NCBI GenBank assembly: GCA_963817755.1
Contig: CAWFPB010000001.1
Location: forward strand, 186,001 to 250,000
Origin: Oleiagrimonas sp963817755
GTDB taxonomy: Bacteria; Pseudomonadota; Gammaproteobacteria; Xanthomonadales; Rhodanobacteraceae
Length of the DNA: 64,000 bases
Reading direction: 5' to 3'
Shown one piece after another: positions 29,028 through 38,385 of this stretch. The position numbers were made by a program, and so were the translations under genes. Numbering within the stretch: position 1 is the first letter of the stretch; each line of letters starts with the position of its first letter. Below the pieces are notes generated by a model. The model was not told the origin of the DNA. It saw only the letters and a list, made by a program, of their open reading frames with translations, and made no database searches.

Positions 29028-30874
29028 AGCAGGTTGATGCCGACCAGGGTGGTGACGAGGATCAGCCCGGTCAGCGGCAGGCCCACGCGCAGGAAGTCGC
29101 GCGAGCGGTAGCCGCCGGGTCCGGCCACCATCATCAGGGCCGGATGACCGGAGCTGATCAGGAAGGTGTTGGACGAGGACAGCGCCACGATCAGTGCGTA
29201 GGCCGACGGATTGCCGCCGGTGGCGATGGCCACGCTGATGGCGATGGGCACCATCATCACCGTGGCACCGACGTTGGACATGACCTGCGAGAACATCAGC
29301 GTGAGCACGGCGATGGCCAGCTGCAGGGACCACTGCGGCGCGCCGTGCGACAGGTGCAGGACTTCCTGCGCCAGCCAGGCGGCGGCGCCGGTGGAGTCCA
29401 TCGACCAGCCCAGCGGGATCAGGCAGGCGGTGACGAAGATGGTGCGCCAGTTGATCGAGCGGTAGGCCTCGTCCATGTTCAGCACGCCGGTCAGCAGCAT
29501 GCCGATGGCGCCGGTCATCATGGCCACCGGAAGGGTCAGGTCGGTGAACAGGGCCATGCCCATGGCCAGACCGAAGAAGCCCAGCGCCTGCCACAGCTTG
29601 CCCGGGCGCTGCTCGACCTTGGGCACGTCGGTGATGACCACCAGGTCGCGTTCGTCCTGCATCATCCCCAGGTCGCCCCAGTGGCTGTGCAGGACCAGGG
29701 TGTCGCCGGCGCGCAGGCTGATGCCGCGGATGTCCTCGCGGAAGACCTGATCGCCGCGGTTGACCGCCAGCACGGCCACGCCGAAGCGCTTGCGCAGGTG
29801 CAGGTCGCCGATGCGCTGCTTGACGAAGTCCGAGCTGGGCGGAACCACCGCCTCGGAAATGCCGGCGCGGGTGGGGTTGAACAGGTCGGCCAGCTGGCGC
29901 ATGCGCGGCGACACCCGGCACAAATGATTGTTGGCGAAGTCGGCCACCTGTTCGCGCGAGCCGAGCACGCCCAGCACGGTGCCGACCCAGATCATCTCCT
30001 CGGCCGGCGGTGCCATGCGCGACTCGTTGCCGTTCTTCATGGCCAGGATCAGTGGCGCGCCGTGCAGTTGCTCGACCTCGCCCACGCTCATGCCGACCAA
30101 GGCGCTTTCGGCGGTGACCGTCAGTTCTGCGGGATCGCCGACGATGCCGTAGGTCTCGGCGAAGTAGCTCTCGGTGCGTCCGGGCGTGACCTTCTGGCGC
30201 TCGTCCTCGCGCGAGGGCAGCAGGCGCTTGGCAAAGAAGGCGAAATAGGCGATGCCGATCAGCGCCAGCACCACGCCGATCGGGGTCACGCTGAACAGCC
30301 CGAACTGGGCGATGGTGTGCGCGCCCGGGGGCAGGTTGCGGTTGGCGCTGGCGATCAGGTCGTTGAGGATGATCAGCGGCGAATTGGCAATCAGCGTGGT
30401 GTTGGTGGCGGTGAGGATGCAGAACGCCATCGGCAGCAGCATGCGCGTCAACGGCACGCCGGTGCGCGCCGACAGGCGGCTGGACACCGGGATCATCAGC
30501 GCCGCCAGCGCCTGGCTGGGAATGATCGAGCTGAACACGCTGGTCACGCCGTTGACCACGATGCCCAGGCGCGATTCCTCGCCCTTGGACATGCGCATGA
30601 CGAAGGCGGCGGCCTTGGTCAGCACGCCGGCGCGATCCAGGCCCGCGCCCATGATCATGATCGCGAGGATGGCGATCACCGCGTTGCCGGCGAACCCCTG
30701 GAAGACCTGCGTGGGCGGAATCAGGCCGGTCAGACCGATCACCACCACCACCAGCAGCGCCACCATGTCGGCGCGGATCCATTCCAGTACCAGCATGATC
30801 ATGGTGAAGGCGACCAGGCCCAGCACCAGGATCATGTCGGGGGTCAGGCTGAGGCCGGCGGCGGTGCTGTCCAT
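29018..30874 (-). CDS. SLC13/DASS-like permease with two TrkA-C domains
   Basis: 618 aa inner-membrane transporter. Two membrane halves (residues ~10-215 and ~420-615) flank a cytoplasmic insert with two TrkA-C (RCK_C) domains (ELTVTAESALVGMSVGEVEQ and VVPPSSDFVKQRIGDLHL). Motifs of the anion-symporter family: NTTLIANSPLIILN in the first half and SSSNTFLISSGHPALMMVAG in the second. Related proteins carry sulfate or dicarboxylates with Na+. Substrate not assignable. Confidence 0.9.
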   Translation of the reverse strand: MDSTAAGLSLTPDMILVLGLVAFTMIMLVLEWIRADMVALLVVVVIGLTGLIPPTQVFQGFAGNAVIAILAIMIMGAGLDRAGVLTKAAAFVMRMSKGEESRLGIVVNGVTSVFSSIIPSQALAALMIPVSSRLSARTGVPLTRMLLPMAFCILTATNTTLIANSPLIILNDLIASANRNLPPGAHTIAQFGLFSVTPIGVVLALIGIAYFAFFAKRLLPSREDERQKVTPGRTESYFAETYGIVGDPAELTVTAESALVGMSVGEVEQLHGAPLILAMKNGNESRMAPPAEEMIWVGTVLGVLGSREQVADFANNHLCRVSPRMRQLADLFNPTRAGISEAVVPPSSDFVKQRIGDLHLRKRFGVAVLAVNRGDQVFREDIRGISLRAGDTLVLHSHWGDLGMMQDERDLVVITDVPKVEQRPGKLWQALGFFGLAMGMALFTDLTLPVAMMTGAIGMLLTGVLNMDEAYRSINWRTIFVTACLIPLGWSMDSTGAAAWLAQEVLHLSHGAPQWSLQLAIAVLTLMFSQVMSNVGATVMMVPIAISVAIATGGNPSAYALIVALSSSNTFLISSGHPALMMVAGPGGYRSRDFLRVGLPLTGLILVTTLVGINLLYP

Positions 30875-30984
30875 GGAAACGTCGTCGAGGCGATGCGTTC
30901 AGCAGGTACCGCGCGCGAACGCTGCGGCGTGGTCGGGAAGCGGCAGGAGTGTCGGCCCGGTAGGGACGGGATGGCTGCCGCCGT

Positions 30985-31710
30985 TCACAGGCGTTGGTAG
31001 AGCAGGTCGCATACCTCGTGGCCGAGGCGCTTGCCGCGTCGTTCGAAATGGGTCTCGATGCGCCAGTCGGGTCGCTCCGCGAAGCGGCCCGGTCCGGTCT
31101 CGTTGCGCCATGCCGGTGTGTCCTCCATCACCTCGAGCATGTGTCCAGCATACTCGGCCCAGTCGGTGGCCAGATGCAAGCGGCCGCCTTCGCGCACCCG
31201 GCTTGCGACCAGGTCGACGAATCCGGGCTGGACCAGGCGGCGCTTGTGGTGGCGTTTCTTCGGCCACGGGTCCGGGAACCAGACCCGTACCTCGTCCAGG
31301 CTGGCGGGGGCGATCTCGTGGCGCAGCACCTCCACGGCGTCGTGGCGGTAGATGCGCACGTTGTCCGCACCGGCCTCGGCCAGGGCGTTCATCAGGCGGC
31401 CGACGCCGGGGCGGTGTACCTCGATGCCGATGAAGTCGCGGTCGGTGTCGTGTTCGGCGGCCCAGGCCAGGGCCTCGCCGTTGCCGAAGCCGATCTCCAT
31501 CACCCGCGGTGCCTTGCGGCCGAACACGGCGTCCAGGTCGCGTACCTGCCCGGTGTAGTCCAGGCCGTAGCGCGACCAGTGGGCGTCGAAGGCGCGCTGC
31601 TGGGCCGGGGTAATGCGTCCCTCGCGCAGCACGAAGCTGCGTACAGGGCGTCGGCGGGAGGCGTCGGACCCCGGCTCGTCACCGGGGTTTCGCGGACCGG
31701 GTCCGTTCAT
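30985..31710 (-). CDS. trmB: tRNA (guanine-N7-)-methyltransferase TrmB
   Basis: Makes m7G46 in the variable loop of tRNAs using SAM. 241 aa from ATG 31710. Seen: SAM site VMEIGFGNGEALAWAAEH, the acidic motif WFPDPWPKKRHHKRRLVQP with the catalytic Asp, and the ending ETHFERRGKRLGHEVCDL. The frame extends to ATG 31806, which sits inside a possible -10 (GGTACAATG), so a downstream start (31791 or 31710) is preferred; 31710 matches the usual ~240 aa length. Confidence 0.93.
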   Translation of the reverse strand: MNGPGPRNPGDEPGSDASRRRPVRSFVLREGRITPAQQRAFDAHWSRYGLDYTGQVRDLDAVFGRKAPRVMEIGFGNGEALAWAAEHDTDRDFIGIEVHRPGVGRLMNALAEAGADNVRIYRHDAVEVLRHEIAPASLDEVRVWFPDPWPKKRHHKRRLVQPGFVDLVASRVREGGRLHLATDWAEYAGHMLEVMEDTPAWRNETGPGRFAERPDWRIETHFERRGKRLGHEVCDLLYQRL

Positions 31711-31976
31711 GGCGTTGGCGAAATCGTGCAGGAATGAGGGCTCCGGTTGCGTCCGTTCCGGGGCGGAATGGGCGTCCCCGGGCGTGAACATGGGGTGTGC
31801 GCGCATTGTACCGGAGTGGCGTCGTGCCCGGCGTGGTACCTGGCCGGCATCGAGTCGCGGTCGTGCCGGCGGGCGGATGTCCGCCGCGGCAACGGGAGCC
31901 CGTCCCGGAAGCCAGGCCGTGGCCCGTGCTGCCTTCTAGGAATCCCCGCCGCGGATCGTATAAACTGCTTCGGCGC

Positions 31977-32050
31977 GCGGGTGTAGTTCAATGGTAGAAC
32001 CTCAGCTTCCCAAGCTGATGACGTGGGTTCGATTCCCATCACCCGCTCCA
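31977..32050 (+). tRNA. tRNA-Gly (anticodon CCC)
   Basis: 74 nt with encoded CCA. Acceptor GCGGGTG pairs with CACCCGC; the D arm is GTTC/GAAC; anticodon stem TCAGC/GCTGA closes the loop TTCCCAA, giving CCC; the T arm is GTGGG/CCCAT with TTCGATT. A TATAAA at 31959-31964 is a good -10 just upstream. trmB, a tRNA modification gene, lies next to it on the other strand. Confidence 0.97.
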
Positions 32051-32374
32051 TTCCCCCTTCGATACCCGACCTGTCGTCGCCCATCGCCGGCGTGCGGGCG
32101 GGTGCTTGTCTTGCGCTTTAACGCTTCTGTCCCGGTCCGTTAACCCCGGCTTAAAGCCGAAGGGATTACAAAGGCACCGTCACGGTGCGCGACCGGCCAT
32201 TCCCGGCCGAATGTTCGCGACCGTGGCGATCGGGGCAGCGACTTGGGCCCGGACGAGGCGATTCCCCCCGCCTTTCGTCCGGGCCTTTTCTTTGCGATCC
32301 CTGCCGGGATCGCCCGATTCCCGCTAAGCTTGGAGCCGCCGGCGGAACGGCCGGCGTCGTACCGAGGACGTTGC
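32051..32374. other. Intergenic region, tRNA-Gly to response regulator
   Basis: 324 bp without a credible coding frame. It holds an inverted repeat CGGCTT-A-AAGCCG around 32145-32157 and a strong intrinsic terminator at 32245-32292. A tRNA trailer, a small RNA or a long 5' leader of the two-component operon would all fit. Confidence 0.5.
32245..32292 (+). terminator. Strong intrinsic terminator between tRNA-Gly and the two-component operon
   Basis: Stem GGCCCGGACGA / TCGTCCGGGCC (11 bp) encloses a smaller GGCG/CGCC pairing and is followed by TTTTCTTT. It lies 195 nt after the tRNA and about 85 nt before the response regulator. Confidence 0.82.
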
Positions 32375-33061
32375 ATGCGCGTACTGGTGATCGAAGACAA
32401 CAACGACCTGGCCACCAACATCGGGGATTACCTCGAGGACCGTGGCCACATCGTGGATTTTGCCGGCGACGGCGTGACCGGACTGCACCTGGCGGTGGTG
32501 CACGATTTCGACGTCATCGTGCTCGACTTGACCCTGCCCGGCATGGACGGTCTGGAAGTGGCGCGCAAGCTGCGCCACGAGGCGCACAAGCAGACGCCGA
32601 TCCTGATGCTGACCGCACGCGATGCGCTGGAGCAGAAGCTGACCGGTTTCGAGTCCGGTGCCGACGACTACATGACCAAGCCGTTCGCGCTGCAGGAGCT
32701 GGGCGTGCGCCTGGAGGTGATGGCGCGACGCGGCAAGGGTCCGCAGAGCCGCGTGCTCAAGGTCGCCGACCTGACCTACAACCTCGACACGCTGACCGTG
32801 ACCCGGGCCGGGACCTCGATCCAGCTCAACCCGATCGGCCTCAAACTGCTGCAGGCGCTGATGGACGCCAGTCCGTCGGTGGTCACGCGACACAACCTGG
32901 AGCAGAAGGTGTGGGGCGAGGAGCTGCCCGACAGCGACAGCCTGCGCGTGCACATCCACGGATTGCGGGCGGCCATCGACAAGCCGTTCGACAAGCCGCT
33001 GATCCACACCCGTCACGGCATCGGTTACCGCATGGTCGATCCGGATGCGCTCCCGACGTAG
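32375..33061 (+). CDS. OmpR-family response regulator
   Basis: 228 aa: receiver domain (residues 1-~118) with acidic pocket EDN, phospho-acceptor Asp51 (VLDLTLPGMDG), Thr in LMLTARD and Lys in MTKPFAL; then an OmpR/PhoB winged helix (LEQKVWGEELPDSDSLRVHI). The ATG at 32375 follows an open but non-homologous extension. It overlaps the kinase gene by 17 nt, so they form one transcript. Resembles ColR/PhoP-like regulators in sequence; the signal is unknown. Confidence 0.93.
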   Translation: MRVLVIEDNNDLATNIGDYLEDRGHIVDFAGDGVTGLHLAVVHDFDVIVLDLTLPGMDGLEVARKLRHEAHKQTPILMLTARDALEQKLTGFESGADDYMTKPFALQELGVRLEVMARRGKGPQSRVLKVADLTYNLDTLTVTRAGTSIQLNPIGLKLLQALMDASPSVVTRHNLEQKVWGEELPDSDSLRVHIHGLRAAIDKPFDKPLIHTRHGIGYRMVDPDALPT

Positions 33062-34343
33062 GCTGCGCACCCGCCTGATCGTCTCGTTCGCGCTGTTCGG
33101 CTTCGGCCTTTCGGTGCTGTTCGCGCTGGCCGCGCTGTACGTGCGAGCCAAGGTCGAGGACCAGCTGGTAGTCAACGCGCTGCAGCACGACGTGGACTCC
33201 AACATCGAGAAGATGCACGAGAACCCCAACTACCAGGCGCACTCGGAACTGGTCGAGGGCTGGTTCAAGAGCGAACGCACGCTGTACAAGATGCCGCTGG
33301 CCTGGCAGGACTTGGGCAGCGGCGTGCACGACATCTCCGAAGTCGGTCCGGACGGCAAGATGCACCACTACAAGCTGGCGGTGCAGCGCAAGTACGGCCT
33401 GATCGGCTTCATCCGCTACGACGTCAGCCGCGATGAACAGGGCAAGCGCCAGCTGATGGCTGGCCTGATCGCCGCGGTGGTCCTGTTCAGCCTGATGTCG
33501 TTGGCCTTGGGCATCTGGCTTTCGCGCCGCGTGTTGCGCCCGGTGACCGAGCTGGCTGCGCGCCTGCGCAATTTCCGCCGCGTCGGCAAGGCCGAGCCGC
33601 TGGCCCCGCACGTGGCCGACGACGAGGTCGGCGAGCTGGCCCAGGCGCTGGACGAATACGCCGAGCGCCTGACCGCGCTGGTCGAGCGCGACCGTGAATT
33701 CAATTCCGACGTCAGCCACGAGCTGCGCACGCCGCTGGCGGTGATCTCCAGCACCACCGAACTGCTGCAGGCCTCGCCGGACCTGGGCGACAAGCTGCGC
33801 GAGCGGCTCAAGCGCATCGAACGTTCCTCGCGCCAGGCCACCGAGATGATCGAGGCCCTTTTGCTGCTGTCGCGTGCCGAGCGCCGCGGGCCGACGTTCG
33901 GCGAGATTACCGAGGCCGAACGCGTCGTCGAGGACGTGATCGAGAGCCAGCGTCCGCACATGCGCGGCAAGCCGGTCGAACTGCACATGCGTCCCATGCA
34001 TGCGCTGAAGGTGGATGCGCCGGCTTCGGTTCTGGCCGTGGTCCTGACCAATCTGGTTGGCAACGCGGTCAAGTACACCCAGCAGGGCGAGGTGATGGTG
34101 AGCATCCTCGACGACCGCATCGTGATCGAGGATACCGGGCAGGGCATCAATGCCGAGGAGGCCGAGTCACTGTTCCAGCGCGGCAAGCGCGGCGCGGATG
34201 CGACCGGTAGCGGTGCCGGCCTGGGTCTGGCCATCGTGCGGCGTCTGTGTGAACTGTACGGCTGGCACGTGACCATTCGTCCGCGCGAGGACGTGGTGGG
34301 CGTGGTCGCCACGGTGCACTTCCCGCAGGCGCATCGATCCTGA
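33045..34343 (+). CDS. Sensor histidine kinase, partner of the OmpR-type regulator
   Basis: 432 aa. Membrane spans at about residues 8-30 and 140-160 bracket a ~110-residue periplasmic sensor; then HAMP; HisKA with the H-box FNSDVSHELRTPLAV; and HATPase with N-box LTNLVGNAVKYT, G1 IEDTGQGI and G2 GSGAGLGLAIV. Its start lies inside the regulator gene. No TCS target can be named from the sequence. Confidence 0.93.
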   Translation: MRSRRRLRTRLIVSFALFGFGLSVLFALAALYVRAKVEDQLVVNALQHDVDSNIEKMHENPNYQAHSELVEGWFKSERTLYKMPLAWQDLGSGVHDISEVGPDGKMHHYKLAVQRKYGLIGFIRYDVSRDEQGKRQLMAGLIAAVVLFSLMSLALGIWLSRRVLRPVTELAARLRNFRRVGKAEPLAPHVADDEVGELAQALDEYAERLTALVERDREFNSDVSHELRTPLAVISSTTELLQASPDLGDKLRERLKRIERSSRQATEMIEALLLLSRAERRGPTFGEITEAERVVEDVIESQRPHMRGKPVELHMRPMHALKVDAPASVLAVVLTNLVGNAVKYTQQGEVMVSILDDRIVIEDTGQGINAEEAESLFQRGKRGADATGSGAGLGLAIVRRLCELYGWHVTIRPREDVVGVVATVHFPQAHRS

Positions 34344-34438
34344 CCGAGTCGCCCGTTTGGTCCGGCCGTGGGCGAAACCTGCAGTCGCGCGGTGTGGTGG
34401 CACGAGCCGGGGTGCCGGGTGGAAGGATCACCGCGACG

Positions 34439-36301
34439 TCAGGAGGGAGCCGGAGACATCCGTGCCGTATGCAGGATCAGCTTGTTGCGACCGCTTCGCT
34501 TGGCGGCATAGAGCGCTTCGTCGGCCGCCACCAGCAACGGCTTGAGCGAATGACTGCAAAGCTCAGTGGAGGCCAGGCCGATGCTGGCCGTGATGGTCAC
34601 GCTGGCGTTGTCGCGTACGGTGACCGCAGTGGAGGCCAGGGCGCGACGGATGCGGTCGCCGACCTCCATGCCCTGGGCGCGCGAGCAGCCTGGGATCAGG
34701 ATGCCGAATTCCTCCCCGCCCAGGCGCCCGAACAGGTCCGGATCGCGCAGTTCCTGCCGGCAGGTCTGCGCCACGTGCTTGAGCACGTGATCGCCGGAAG
34801 CATGGCCGTACTGGTCGTTGACACGTTTGAAGTGGTCCATGTCCAGGATCAGGAAACAGGCCTGGGTGCCGGTCTTTTCCAGTCGCAGCAGGACCTGTTC
34901 GGCCTGTTCGAAGAAATATTGTCGGTTGCATACGCCGGTGAGGTCGTCGCGCCGGGCCATTTTCCGGAAGCGCAACTGCGAATGCTTGACGCGGTAGGCC
35001 CACAGCACGATGAAGGCAAGGACCAGCGACAGCAGCAGGACATACAGCCGGCTGGTTTCGGCGGATTCGCGATCCAGTGATTGGTGCAGCTGCAGGATCC
35101 GGTTCTGCTTGCCGAGTTCCTCGAGCCGGAGTTTCTTGGACATCACATCCTGTTTGACCACCTGGTAGGCCATGGCCTGGTCCCGGGTATCCGCCATGGA
35201 GGCCTTGTACTGCTGCAGGAATTGCTCGTGCATGCGCAAGGCGCTTGCATACCGATGTTCGTGCTTGTCGATCAGGTAGAGGGTCCGGTAGGTGTATTGC
35301 AACGTCCAGTGGGACCCCTGCTGGTTGCTGGCATCGAGTGCGGCCAGGGCATGCTCGCGGGCCCGTTTGTACTGGCCTTTGCGCAGATAGGCTCGGGACA
35401 GGAAAGCCTCCAGTGCGGACACATTGGGCTTGAATCCGCTGCGCATGACATCGGGCCGGATGCGTCGGAGGTAGGCGATGGTACGGTCGGGGTGGCCTTC
35501 CTCGGTCATCAGTTCGGCCCAGTCCAGGCGAAGGCTTTCCGCGAATCCCAGCATCTTCGCCGCGCGGCACGCGTCAATCGTTTTGTCGAAGTCGGCATGT
35601 GCCGCGGTTGTCGAATCGCCGCGATACAGCATGGCCAGCGTGCGGAAGACGCCGGCCTCGCACCGATATTCCTCGTTTCCGCCCAGGGCCTCGAGCTGGT
35701 CGGCATAGCGGATGGCCTGGTCGTACCGTTCCTCGCTGCTCGAAACCCGGATCAGGATCTTCAGGGCAAACAGGCGGACCCGGCGATCCTTGATCTTCGG
35801 AATGTCAGCGATGAGCTTATTGGCCAGGGAGTAGGCCTCGACGTATTTCTGTTGATGCAGGAACAGGGCGATGAGGGCGGTCCTGGCCCGAATCCCGGTC
35901 AGCGGATCCAGTGGATGTTCGAGGATGTCCTGATATTGACGAACGGCCAGCGTGCTCTGACCCGCCATGTCGTTGTTCACGGCGTCGAGCAACTCCAGGT
36001 GCTGCATCTGCTCCGGCGTGAGCGAGTTCTCGATGTGATGAAGCTGCTTCAGGATGCGGATGAAACGCGGGTGGTCCGAGGACATGACGTGATCCGCCTT
36101 GCTCAGCAGGGCGTCCGGCGATGGGGATCCTGGCGGCGCGGCGGGAAGCGGCGCCGTGGCCACGGCGAGAAGTATGGCAAGCGACCGGAGAAGCCGGAGC
36201 GCCGTTCTGCGTCCGGCGGATGGCCGCCGGGCTCCATGCGGCCTGGTGAGTCCTGACCCGGCAGGACGTTTCCCCAACATGGTCCGGCGTGCGGTTCGCA
36301 T
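34439..36301 (-). CDS. Membrane diguanylate cyclase, TPR-like sensor + GGDEF (paralog 1)
   Basis: Makes c-di-GMP from two GTP. About 620 aa: signal sequence (LLRSLAILLAVATAPLPAA), helical TPR-like region (~residues 65-400), one membrane helix (~417-437, LYVLLLSLVLAFIVLWAYRV), a basic RKMARRDDLTGVCNR linker and a GGDEF domain with an active GGEEF at ~527 and an upstream RxxD inhibitory site (RDPD). Most diverged of four paralogs in a row and the only one with neither a precursor nor a methyltransferase beside it. Start 36301 or 36280. Confidence 0.9.
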   Translation of the reverse strand: MRTARRTMLGKRPAGSGLTRPHGARRPSAGRRTALRLLRSLAILLAVATAPLPAAPPGSPSPDALLSKADHVMSSDHPRFIRILKQLHHIENSLTPEQMQHLELLDAVNNDMAGQSTLAVRQYQDILEHPLDPLTGIRARTALIALFLHQQKYVEAYSLANKLIADIPKIKDRRVRLFALKILIRVSSSEERYDQAIRYADQLEALGGNEEYRCEAGVFRTLAMLYRGDSTTAAHADFDKTIDACRAAKMLGFAESLRLDWAELMTEEGHPDRTIAYLRRIRPDVMRSGFKPNVSALEAFLSRAYLRKGQYKRAREHALAALDASNQQGSHWTLQYTYRTLYLIDKHEHRYASALRMHEQFLQQYKASMADTRDQAMAYQVVKQDVMSKKLRLEELGKQNRILQLHQSLDRESAETSRLYVLLLSLVLAFIVLWAYRVKHSQLRFRKMARRDDLTGVCNRQYFFEQAEQVLLRLEKTGTQACFLILDMDHFKRVNDQYGHASGDHVLKHVAQTCRQELRDPDLFGRLGGEEFGILIPGCSRAQGMEVGDRIRRALASTAVTVRDNASVTITASIGLASTELCSHSLKPLLVAADEALYAAKRSGRNKLILHTARMSPAPS

Positions 36302-36512
36302 CTTCTTCGTCCGCGATCAGCCCGGCGTTAGCCGGATCCCCAACGATGAATCATGCCTGCGCCGCCTGTTCGGCTCAATGCCGTGGCTCACGACGTCCAT
36401 CGAGGCCGGATCACCACAGCTTGAGGGGTGCGAGCGTCAGCAACGTATTCAGCGTGATGCCATGCGGCCGGTCGCACGATTCGAACGAAGGGGCGGTTCG
36501 GCGGCGGGCATG

Positions 36513-38309
36513 TCACGAATACGCCGTGGCCGAGGGATCGGTCCGTGTGACCAGTCGGTTTCGACCAGCGCGCTTGGCTCCGTACAGCGCATGGTCGGCG
36601 GCCATCAGCAGCGGCTTGAGGGCATAGCCATGTTCCTCGGTGCAGGCCAGGCCGATGCTGGAGGTGACCGTGACCGTTTCGGACTCCCGTACCTGTACCG
36701 GCGATTGCGCCAGCGAACGACGGACCCGCTCACCGATTTCCGTGCCCTGGGCGATGCTGGTGCCGGGCATGAGGATGCCGAATTCCTCGCCGCCAAGGCG
36801 GCCGAACAGGTCCGAATCGCGCAACTGTTTCCGGCACGTACGCACGACATGCTTGAGCACGGTATCGCCGGCGACGTGGCCGTAGGCATCGTTGATGCGC
36901 TTGAAGTGGTCCATGTCCAGGATCATCAGGCAGGCGTGGTCGCCGGCCTTGTGCAGCCGCTGCAGGGTGCGCTCGGCCTGCCCGAAGAAATGCTGGCGAT
37001 TGAAAATGCCGGTCAGGTCGTCGTGGAGGGCCATCTTCCTGAACCGGATCTGCGAATGCTTGATGCGCCAGGCCCAGAAGGTGATCGAGGCCAGCACCAG
37101 AAGGAGCAGCGCGATGTACAGGCGATTGGTTTCTGCGGACTTGCTGTCCAGGGACTGGCGCAGCTGCAGGATCTTGTTCTTCTTGGCCAGTTCCTCGATT
37201 TTCAGCTTGTTCGCCAGGACATCCTGCTTGACTGTCTGGTAGGCGATGGCCTGGGCCTGGGCATCGTCTACCGAAGCCTTGTACTGATTCATGTACTTCT
37301 CGTAGTAGTTCAATGCCAAGGCGTAGTTGCCCCGGTGCTTGGCGATTTTCTGCAGGTAGAAGTAGGAGTATTGCAGTGTCCAGTTGAAGGTGCCTGGCGC
37401 ATTTTCCGACACCGCCCGCAGCGCGTGATTCCGGGCCAGGTCGTATTCGCCCTTTTTCAGATACGCTTCTGCATAGACGACATGTATCCCCGCTTCATGC
37501 TGCTTGAATCCGCTTTTCTTGATCAGGGGCAATACGCGGTTCAGGTAGGCAATGGCTTCATCCGGGTGGCCCTGTTCAACCATCCAGCTGGCCCAGACCT
37601 CACGCAGTCCGTTCGGGTATCCCGGCATTTTTGCCGATCTGCAAAATGCGATGGCCTTCTGGTAGTCATCGCGTGTCGCCTCGAGCGAGTCGCCCCGGTA
37701 GATGCGCTGCTGGGTCCGGTTGACCCGGCCAACGCAGCGATTGACGGATCTTGGTGGCAAGGCTTCCAGTTCATCGGCGTACTTGATCGCTTCGTTGAAG
37801 CGCTTCTGGTTGGTCAGGATACGGATGCCCATGTTGAGCACCACGGCCTTCACCTTGGGATCGGACAGGCTCGAAAGCTTTTCCATGGCTGCGTTTGCCA
37901 TGGTATACGCCTTCACGTATTTCCTCTGGATCAAGTAAAGCGCAATCAATGCGTTACGCGATAGCTCGGTGGTTCGTTCGTCGACGGGGTGGTGCAGGAT
38001 CTCGTTGTACAGGCGAATCGCCAGGCCTTTCTTGCCGCTCTGGTCGGCAAGGGTGGCGTCGAAATACTCCAGGTGTTGTTGTTGCGCCTGCGACAGGAGG
38101 GCACTTTGTCGATGCAGTTCCCGGGTCAACTCCTGAAAGCGGTCGTGATCGGTGGCGATGATCCGATCCGCCTCGGCGAACAACTGCTTCAGGTCCGGTT
38201 TGCCGGGCGGCGTGCCGCGAGCCGGCAGCGCAGGGACGGCGCAAAGAAGCGCTATGGAAAGAACAGCGCTTCTCAGGCAATGGCCAGGCGAGAGGATGGC
38301 TTTAGCCAT
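36513..38309 (-). CDS. Membrane diguanylate cyclase, TPR-like sensor + GGDEF (paralog 2)
   Basis: 598 aa with the same architecture: signal sequence (SAVLSIALLCAVPALPARG), TPR-like extracytoplasmic region with repeated YVKAYT/YALALNYYEKY helices, a membrane helix (LYIALLLLVLASITFWAWRI), LHDDLTGIFNRQHFF, and GGEEF at ~506 with RDSD as I-site. It begins 76 nt after the stop of the small precursor-like gene on the same strand, so both are likely co-transcribed from the motif at 38744-38777. Its GGDEF DNA is highly similar to paralog 3. Confidence 0.9.
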   Translation of the reverse strand: MAKAILSPGHCLRSAVLSIALLCAVPALPARGTPPGKPDLKQLFAEADRIIATDHDRFQELTRELHRQSALLSQAQQQHLEYFDATLADQSGKKGLAIRLYNEILHHPVDERTTELSRNALIALYLIQRKYVKAYTMANAAMEKLSSLSDPKVKAVVLNMGIRILTNQKRFNEAIKYADELEALPPRSVNRCVGRVNRTQQRIYRGDSLEATRDDYQKAIAFCRSAKMPGYPNGLREVWASWMVEQGHPDEAIAYLNRVLPLIKKSGFKQHEAGIHVVYAEAYLKKGEYDLARNHALRAVSENAPGTFNWTLQYSYFYLQKIAKHRGNYALALNYYEKYMNQYKASVDDAQAQAIAYQTVKQDVLANKLKIEELAKKNKILQLRQSLDSKSAETNRLYIALLLLVLASITFWAWRIKHSQIRFRKMALHDDLTGIFNRQHFFGQAERTLQRLHKAGDHACLMILDMDHFKRINDAYGHVAGDTVLKHVVRTCRKQLRDSDLFGRLGGEEFGILMPGTSIAQGTEIGERVRRSLAQSPVQVRESETVTVTSSIGLACTEEHGYALKPLLMAADHALYGAKRAGRNRLVTRTDPSATAYS

Positions 38310-38385
38310 GCCGGGCGCTCAGCACCATGAACTGTCTGGTCTGAAACATGTGCCATGTGTGTATCGCATGGGCCATTCCGGATGA

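Noticed and set aside
28670..31000. 776-codon plus-strand open frame opposite the SLC13 permease
   Set aside because: Antisense shadow with low-complexity His/Gln/Gly/Arg composition; the permease on the other strand has clear family motifs.
31977..32050. tRNA-Gly as an integration site for a genomic island
   Set aside because: No integrase and no direct repeat of the tRNA 3' end could be found in the window.
36405..36430. Fourth copy of the upstream motif before cyclase paralog 1
   Set aside because: CTGTGGTGATCC on the minus strand matches only part of the motif, and the AGACAC half is missing at the right spacing.
36302..36512. Another precursor gene between cyclases 1 and 2
   Set aside because: The only ATG frames are about 27 codons or shorter and show no leader pattern.
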